Shown: piece after piece, positions 60,386 through 64,000 of the stretch
Layout: every line of letters begins with the position of its first letter
Numbering within the stretch: position 1 is the first letter of the stretch
Source of the DNA: Rugosibacter aromaticivorans
GTDB taxonomy: Bacteria > Pseudomonadota > Gammaproteobacteria > Burkholderiales > Rhodocyclaceae
Assembly (NCBI RefSeq): GCF_000934545.1
Contig: NZ_CP010554.1
Span: forward strand, 2,294,001 to 2,358,000
Length of the DNA stretch: 64,000 nucleotides
Direction: 5' to 3'
The notes under the pieces: generated by a model
Told to the model about the DNA's origin: nothing
What the model saw: only the letters and a program-made list of their open reading frames with translations
The model's database searches: none
Translations under genes and position numbers: made by a program

Positions 60386-60414
60386 ATTATAGCAGAGGCC
60401 TCATTTCTCTGCAA
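60386..60414 (-). promoter_or_regulatory. Promoter of rimP-nusA-infB, overlapping the rluB 3' end
   Basis: TTGCAG (60409-60414), 17-base spacer, TATAAT (60386-60391) on the minus strand. The expected start near 60379 gives a leader of about 85 bases that contains the hairpin at 60318-60350. Confidence 0.72.
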
Positions 60415-61456
60415 AATCAATTCGATCGCTTGCCTCATCGCCCGACAAGAAACTCAGGTCGTCAAAGCCTTCCTCACTGCGTGAGGATCGTGTAAGCCCG
60501 GATTTTTGTTCGGGTGGCAAGAGTTTCAACAAGGCTTCCACCTCACCAGGCTCCAAGTCGCGGGACTGCCCTCGTTTCAGGCGGGGCGGCAGCTGAACCG
60601 GGCCATACCGCACACGCATCAGGCGGCTCACGGTCAAGTCGACGGCCTCAAACATACGCCTCACCTCGCGATTACGCCCTTCCGATAGGGCCACCCGATA
60701 CCAGCGGTTAGCACCTTCACCACCGGACTCCACAATCAAATTAAAGCGCGCTAACCCGTCTTCGATCTGAACTCCCTGGCGCAGACGCTCCAGCACCTCT
60801 GGCGTTGCCTCACCCAGAACGCGAACGGCATACTCACGTTCGATTTGGTATTTGGGATGCATCATCCGCTGTGCCAAGCCGCCGTCGTTGGTAAATAGCA
60901 GCAATCCGCAGGAATTAAAATCCAGCCGTCCGATGGAAATCCATCGCCCATTTCTTAAGCGAGGCAGCTTAGTGAAGACACTCGGCCGCCCCTGAGGGTC
61001 ATCTTTGGAAACAATTTCACCTTCCGGCTTGTGGTACATCACCACCCGTGGCAAGCGGTGAGAAAACTTAAGCTGGACCAACTTGCCATTGAGCCGGATT
61101 TTGTCTTCAGGACCAACCCGCTGTCCAATATGCGCAGGCTGGCCGTTGACGTTAACGCGCCCCGCGCTAATCCACTCCTCAATCTCGCGACGCGAACCAT
61201 GGCCTGCATCTGCCAATGCTTTTTGCAATTTTGGCGGGTCACTAAGCACAGCGGAAGCAGCCTTATTGCCTCTCCCAGTTTGAATTTTCGGGGCGGGCTG
61301 TCGCGCTCCTGCGTTGTCATTACGTGCCTCGGTCAATGCTCGGGAGCCCCCTTGCGCAGCACGAAAAGGGGTGGCCTTGCGCGGAGCAGCCGGCTTACGG
61401 GGCAAGCTACTACGCTTGGCCCTTGGTGATGCGGCGGAAGTGCCTGGTTTTTTCAT
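60401..61456 (-). CDS. rluB: Ribosomal large-subunit pseudouridine synthase RluB-type
   Basis: 351 residues from the ATG at 61456; frames further upstream overlap scpB and are not family-like. A basic, low-complexity N-terminal tail (~85 residues) leads into an S4 domain (LQKALADAGHGSRREIEEWI) and the RsuA-type catalytic domain with the Asp in SIGRLDFNSCGLLLFTNDGG and the late GRNREVRRMFEAV. RluB modifies 23S rRNA helix 89; RluE/F or RsuA relatives are alternatives but the length and scpB link favour RluB. Confidence 0.88.
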   Translation of the reverse strand: MKKPGTSAASPRAKRSSLPRKPAAPRKATPFRAAQGGSRALTEARNDNAGARQPAPKIQTGRGNKAASAVLSDPPKLQKALADAGHGSRREIEEWISAGRVNVNGQPAHIGQRVGPEDKIRLNGKLVQLKFSHRLPRVVMYHKPEGEIVSKDDPQGRPSVFTKLPRLRNGRWISIGRLDFNSCGLLLFTNDGGLAQRMMHPKYQIEREYAVRVLGEATPEVLERLRQGVQIEDGLARFNLIVESGGEGANRWYRVALSEGRNREVRRMFEAVDLTVSRLMRVRYGPVQLPPRLKRGQSRDLEPGEVEALLKLLPPEQKSGLTRSSRSEEGFDDLSFLSGDEASDRIDFAEK

Positions 61457-61484
61457 GGTGCCCTGCGGGCGAACCTCTGTTTCA

Positions 61485-62138
61485 TCATTCTGTCTGTAAC
61501 GCGCGCGCGCTGCGGATTGCCGGACCTGCATTGTCTGCGCGCATCGCTTCGCTCACTGACGCAACAAAATCTGCAGTAATCGCCGGCTGATCAGTCTCAG
61601 TATTCATGATTCGTTCAATTTCGCTTAACGGCGGCAACTCAGTCAGGCTACGCAAAGCCAAGTCATCAAGAAATATTTTTGTGGTGGCGTAAAGCGCTGG
61701 CCTGCCTGGCGCATCGCGATGGCCAACCACATCAATCCAGCCGCGTGATTCAAGGGTCTTAAGTATATTGGGCGACACCGCCACACCACGAATATCTTCA
61801 ATATCACCCCGCGTTACTGGCTGGCGATACGCAATAATCGACAGCGTCTCCATCACGGCACGTGAATACTTTGGTGCCTTTTCATTTTTCAGTCGATCAA
61901 CGTAGACTTGATATTCCGGGCGTGTTTGAAAACGCCAGCCAGAAGCCAAGCGTACCAGCTCAACACCGCGACCTGACCAGTCACGTCGCAAATCGTCAAG
62001 CAATATCTGCCAGGTGTCGTCGTCAAACGCCTCATCAAAGAGCTTTTTCAGCTCAGACAACGGCAAAGGTTCAGCCGCTACTAATAATGCGGTTTCAAGG
62101 ATGCGTTTGTAATCATCCGGCTTATAAAGTAACTGCAT
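61485..62138 (-). CDS. scpB: Segregation and condensation protein B
   Basis: 217 residues with paired winged-helix domains: [20 protein letters not shown] first, then [40 protein letters not shown] and [20 protein letters not shown]. Forms the kleisin complex with ScpA and SMC or MksB-type ATPases. The start overlaps the scpA end by 17 bases, so they are coupled. Confidence 0.96.
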   Translation of the reverse strand: MQLLYKPDDYKRILETALLVAAEPLPLSELKKLFDEAFDDDTWQILLDDLRRDWSGRGVELVRLASGWRFQTRPEYQVYVDRLKNEKAPKYSRAVMETLSIIAYRQPVTRGDIEDIRGVAVSPNILKTLESRGWIDVVGHRDAPGRPALYATTKIFLDDLALRSLTELPPLSEIERIMNTETDQPAITADFVASVSEAMRADNAGPAIRSARALQTE

Positions 62139-62997
62139 CAGGCAATCTCACATAAATGGGCGCCAGTGCTTCACTTTGCGTAATCTCCACCATCGCTTCG
62201 CGGGCGAGCTCGAGCATGGCAAGAAAGCTGACGACCAACCCTGGCGCGCCGAGCGTTAGATCGAACAGTTGCTCGAATAACATGTGGCCGCCACCCTGCA
62301 AGCGACGCAAAATAAGGCTCATGTGCTCACGCACAGATAACTCCTCGCGATGAATCTTGTGATGCTGGTGTATTTTCACTTGCTTCATGAGCGAAAGCCA
62401 GGCTACCTGCAGGTCATGCAGGCTCACTTCCGGCTGACGCTTGACAACCTTATCCGCAATCCAAACCGTAACCCACTCAAAATCTCGCCCGGCCTGGGGT
62501 AATTCTTCCAGCTTGGCGGCAGCGGCTTTCATCCGTTCATATTCGACCAGACGACGCACCAGCTCGGCGCGCGGATCTTCAGCTTCGCCTTCATCGACAC
62601 GCGGGATGCGGGGTAACAACATACGCGACTTAATCTCAATCAGCATCGCTGCCATGAGCAGATATTCGGCCGCCAACTCGAGGTTGTGTTTGCGCATGGC
62701 TTCGACATAGGCCAGATACTGCACCGTCAGCGGCGCCATCGGAATATCCAGCACATTGATATTTGCGCGGCGTATCAGATACAACAATAAATCCAGCGGG
62801 CCTTCGAAAGATTCAAGAATGATCTCCAGCGCATCCGGCGGGATGTAAAGATCACGCGGCATCTCGGACATCACTTCGCCATAGACTTTGGGCAGATGTG
62901 GCGGGAGCAACACATCAATAAAAGTCTTGAGTCCGTTACTGGACGGCGCTGGTGATACGGCACCCACGGTTACTAACGCATTATCCGAAGGCTGCAT
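62122..62997 (-). CDS. scpA: Segregation and condensation protein A (kleisin)
   Basis: 291 residues from the ATG at 62997, which overlaps the trpS stop (TGATG). The kleisin body starts near residue 50 with [20 protein letters not shown] and continues through [20 protein letters not shown] and [15 protein letters not shown]. The first ~43 residues are an extension, part of which (VGAVSPAPS) is encoded by a copy of the dispersed repeat; an internal ATG at 62871 would give a more usual protein. Start therefore uncertain. Confidence 0.92.
   Translation of the reverse strand: MQPSDNALVTVGAVSPAPSSNGLKTFIDVLLPPHLPKVYGEVMSEMPRDLYIPPDALEIILESFEGPLDLLLYLIRRANINVLDIPMAPLTVQYLAYVEAMRKHNLELAAEYLLMAAMLIEIKSRMLLPRIPRVDEGEAEDPRAELVRRLVEYERMKAAAAKLEELPQAGRDFEWVTVWIADKVVKRQPEVSLHDLQVAWLSLMKQVKIHQHHKIHREELSVREHMSLILRRLQGGGHMLFEQLFDLTLGAPGLVVSFLAMLELAREAMVEITQSEALAPIYVRLPDAVTL
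62939..62963 (-). repeat. Dispersed repeat copy 11, in the scpA N-terminal extension
   Basis: GACGGCGCTGGTGATACGGC, read on the minus strand as VSPAPS. It separates the trpS-overlapping start from the conserved ScpA body. Confidence 0.72.
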
Positions 62998-64000
62998 CAC
63001 GAGTAATCAATCCCTATGGCTTCGCGCACATCGCGCATTGTCTCTTGCGCCAGCTTGCGCGCTTTTTCACACCCATCGGCAATAATATTCTTAACGAGCT
63101 GTGGGTCTTCCTCATACATTCTTGCCCGCTCGCGCATCGGCTCCTGTTCCTTTAGCACCGCGTCGATCACTGGCTGCTTACATTCAATACAGCCTATTCC
63201 GGCTGAGCGGCAACCATTTTGCACCCATTGCTTGACAGCATTGTCCGAGTAAATCTGGTGTAACTGCCACACGGGACACTTGTCAGGGTCGCCCGGATCG
63301 GTGCGCCGCACGCGCTGCGGATCGGTCTGCATAGTGCGAATTTTTTTGGTGATGGACTCCGCATCTTCACGCAGCGCAATCGTATTTCCGTAGGACTTCG
63401 ACATCTTTTGCCCATCCAGCCCAGGCATACGTGAAGCTTCCGTCAGCAAAGCATCGGGCTCGACCAGTATCATTTTGCGCGTGCCCTCAAGCCAGCCAAA
63501 TAGTCGCTCACGGTCGCCAAAAGACAGGCTCTGTGCCTCATTGAGTAGCACGTGCGCTTCGGCCAGCGCCTCTTCTTCACCTTGCTCCTGGTAGCGCGTA
63601 CGCAGTTCTTCGTAAAGCTTGGCGCGCTTGTTGCCCAGTTGCTTCATCGCCTCCCGTGCTTTGCCTTCAAAATCCGGCTCGCGGCCGTACAGATGATTAA
63701 AGCGTCGCGCAATCTCGCGCGTAAATTCAATGTGCGGCACCTGATCTTCACCCACCGGCACCCGGTTGGCGCGATAAATCAGAATGTCGGCCGCCTGCAA
63801 TAAGGGATAACCAAGAAAACCGTACGTCGTCAAATCTTTGTGCGTTAATTTTTCTTGTTGATCTTTATACGTGGGAACACGCTCCAGCCAGCCCAGCGGC
63901 GTCATCATCGATAACAGCAGATGCAGCTCGGCATGCTCTGGCACTTTGGATTGAATGAAAATGGTTGCCTGTGTCGGATCAACACCCGCTGCCAGCCAGT
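62997..64000 (-). CDS. trpS: Tryptophanyl-tRNA synthetase, N-terminus beyond the window
   Basis: About 333 C-terminal residues. They include VPVGEDQVPHIEFTREIARR, a long inserted segment (KLYEELRTRYQEQGEEEALA) seen in the ~400-residue TrpS of betaproteobacteria, and the class I signature DGQKMSKSYGN. The HIGH-type motif and first ~60-70 residues are off the right edge. The in-frame GTG at 63944 is internal. Charges tRNA-Trp; scpA starts at its stop codon. Confidence 0.96.
   Translation of the reverse strand, partial: WLAAGVDPTQATIFIQSKVPEHAELHLLLSMMTPLGWLERVPTYKDQQEKLTHKDLTTYGFLGYPLLQAADILIYRANRVPVGEDQVPHIEFTREIARRFNHLYGREPDFEGKAREAMKQLGNKRAKLYEELRTRYQEQGEEEALAEAHVLLNEAQSLSFGDRERLFGWLEGTRKMILVEPDALLTEASRMPGLDGQKMSKSYGNTIALREDAESITKKIRTMQTDPQRVRRTDPGDPDKCPVWQLHQIYSDNAVKQWVQNGCRSAGIGCIECKQPVIDAVLKEQEPMRERARMYEEDPQLVKNIIADGCEKARKLAQETMRDVREAIGIDYS

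Overview
The window looks like a chromosome segment of a betaproteobacterium, probably of the Rhodocyclales/Nitrosomonadales/Burkholderiales type. This rests on the housekeeping block at the right end (trpS-scpA-scpB-rluB, then rimP-nusA-infB-rbfA-truB-rpsO-pnp, then dksA), on ubiC, and on a Burkholderia/Rhodocyclus-style aromatic catabolic repertoire. Genus cannot be fixed from the sequence alone.

Layout. (1) 1-16,075, almost all minus strand: an aromatic catabolism cluster. In transcription order it holds an alpha/beta hydrolase with its own terminator, then a Tat-signal protein, a p-cresol-methylhydroxylase-type flavoprotein, its cytochrome c, an aldehyde dehydrogenase, a UbiD-type decarboxylase with its small subunit D, a second VAO-family flavoprotein, a UbiX-type prenyl-FMN synthase, two enoyl-CoA hydratases, IorA and IorB (2-oxoacid:ferredoxin oxidoreductase), a citryl-CoA-lyase-like protein and a truncated SDR. 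(2) 16,394-20,172, plus strand: msbA, a glycosyltransferase and a polysaccharide deacetylase (envelope/LPS). (3) 20,201-31,612, minus strand: a second catabolic operon with SCP2-type thiolase, enoyl-CoA hydratase, a second IorA, two extradiol dioxygenases, cupin, SDR, thiolase, MaoC-like protein and aldehyde dehydrogenase, followed by an SDR that appears to have its own promoter. (4) 31,908-36,392: an ABC-F ATPase, a MidA-type methyltransferase and an AmpG-like transporter. (5) 36,392-43,633: a chromosomal integron with intI, an attI region and at least eight attC or attC-derived sites. Its cassettes carry four toxin-antitoxin systems (HigBA, HicBA, YoeB-YefM, BrnTA), a DJ-1/PfpI protein, a GIY-YIG protein, a HExxH protein and unknowns. 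(6) 44,096-50,460: ovoA split by a frameshift, an ADP-ribosylglycohydrolase, ubiC, a PduO-type adenosyltransferase and a pyridine-nucleotide disulfide oxidoreductase. (7) 50,620-64,000: two tRNAs and the translation/transcription housekeeping operons.

How it fits together (inference): the flavocytochrome oxidises a para-alkylphenol side chain, the aldehyde dehydrogenase makes the acid, and UbiD/UbiX/subunit D removes the carboxylate. Ring cleavage by the extradiol enzymes, the C-C hydrolase, the aldehyde dehydrogenase and the CoA-dependent beta-oxidation genes would finish the job. No ring hydroxylase, no lower meta-pathway genes and no transcriptional regulator are in the window.

Most unusual signals: a short dispersed repeat (core GGCGCTGGTGACACGGC) present in about eleven copies, several of them in frame inside genes; a nearly identical 368-bp tract shared by the two otherwise divergent iorA genes; a 157-bp MITE-like element with a 5-bp target duplication sitting inside an attC site; and two toxin-antitoxin cassettes in which only the toxin gene is frameshifted.
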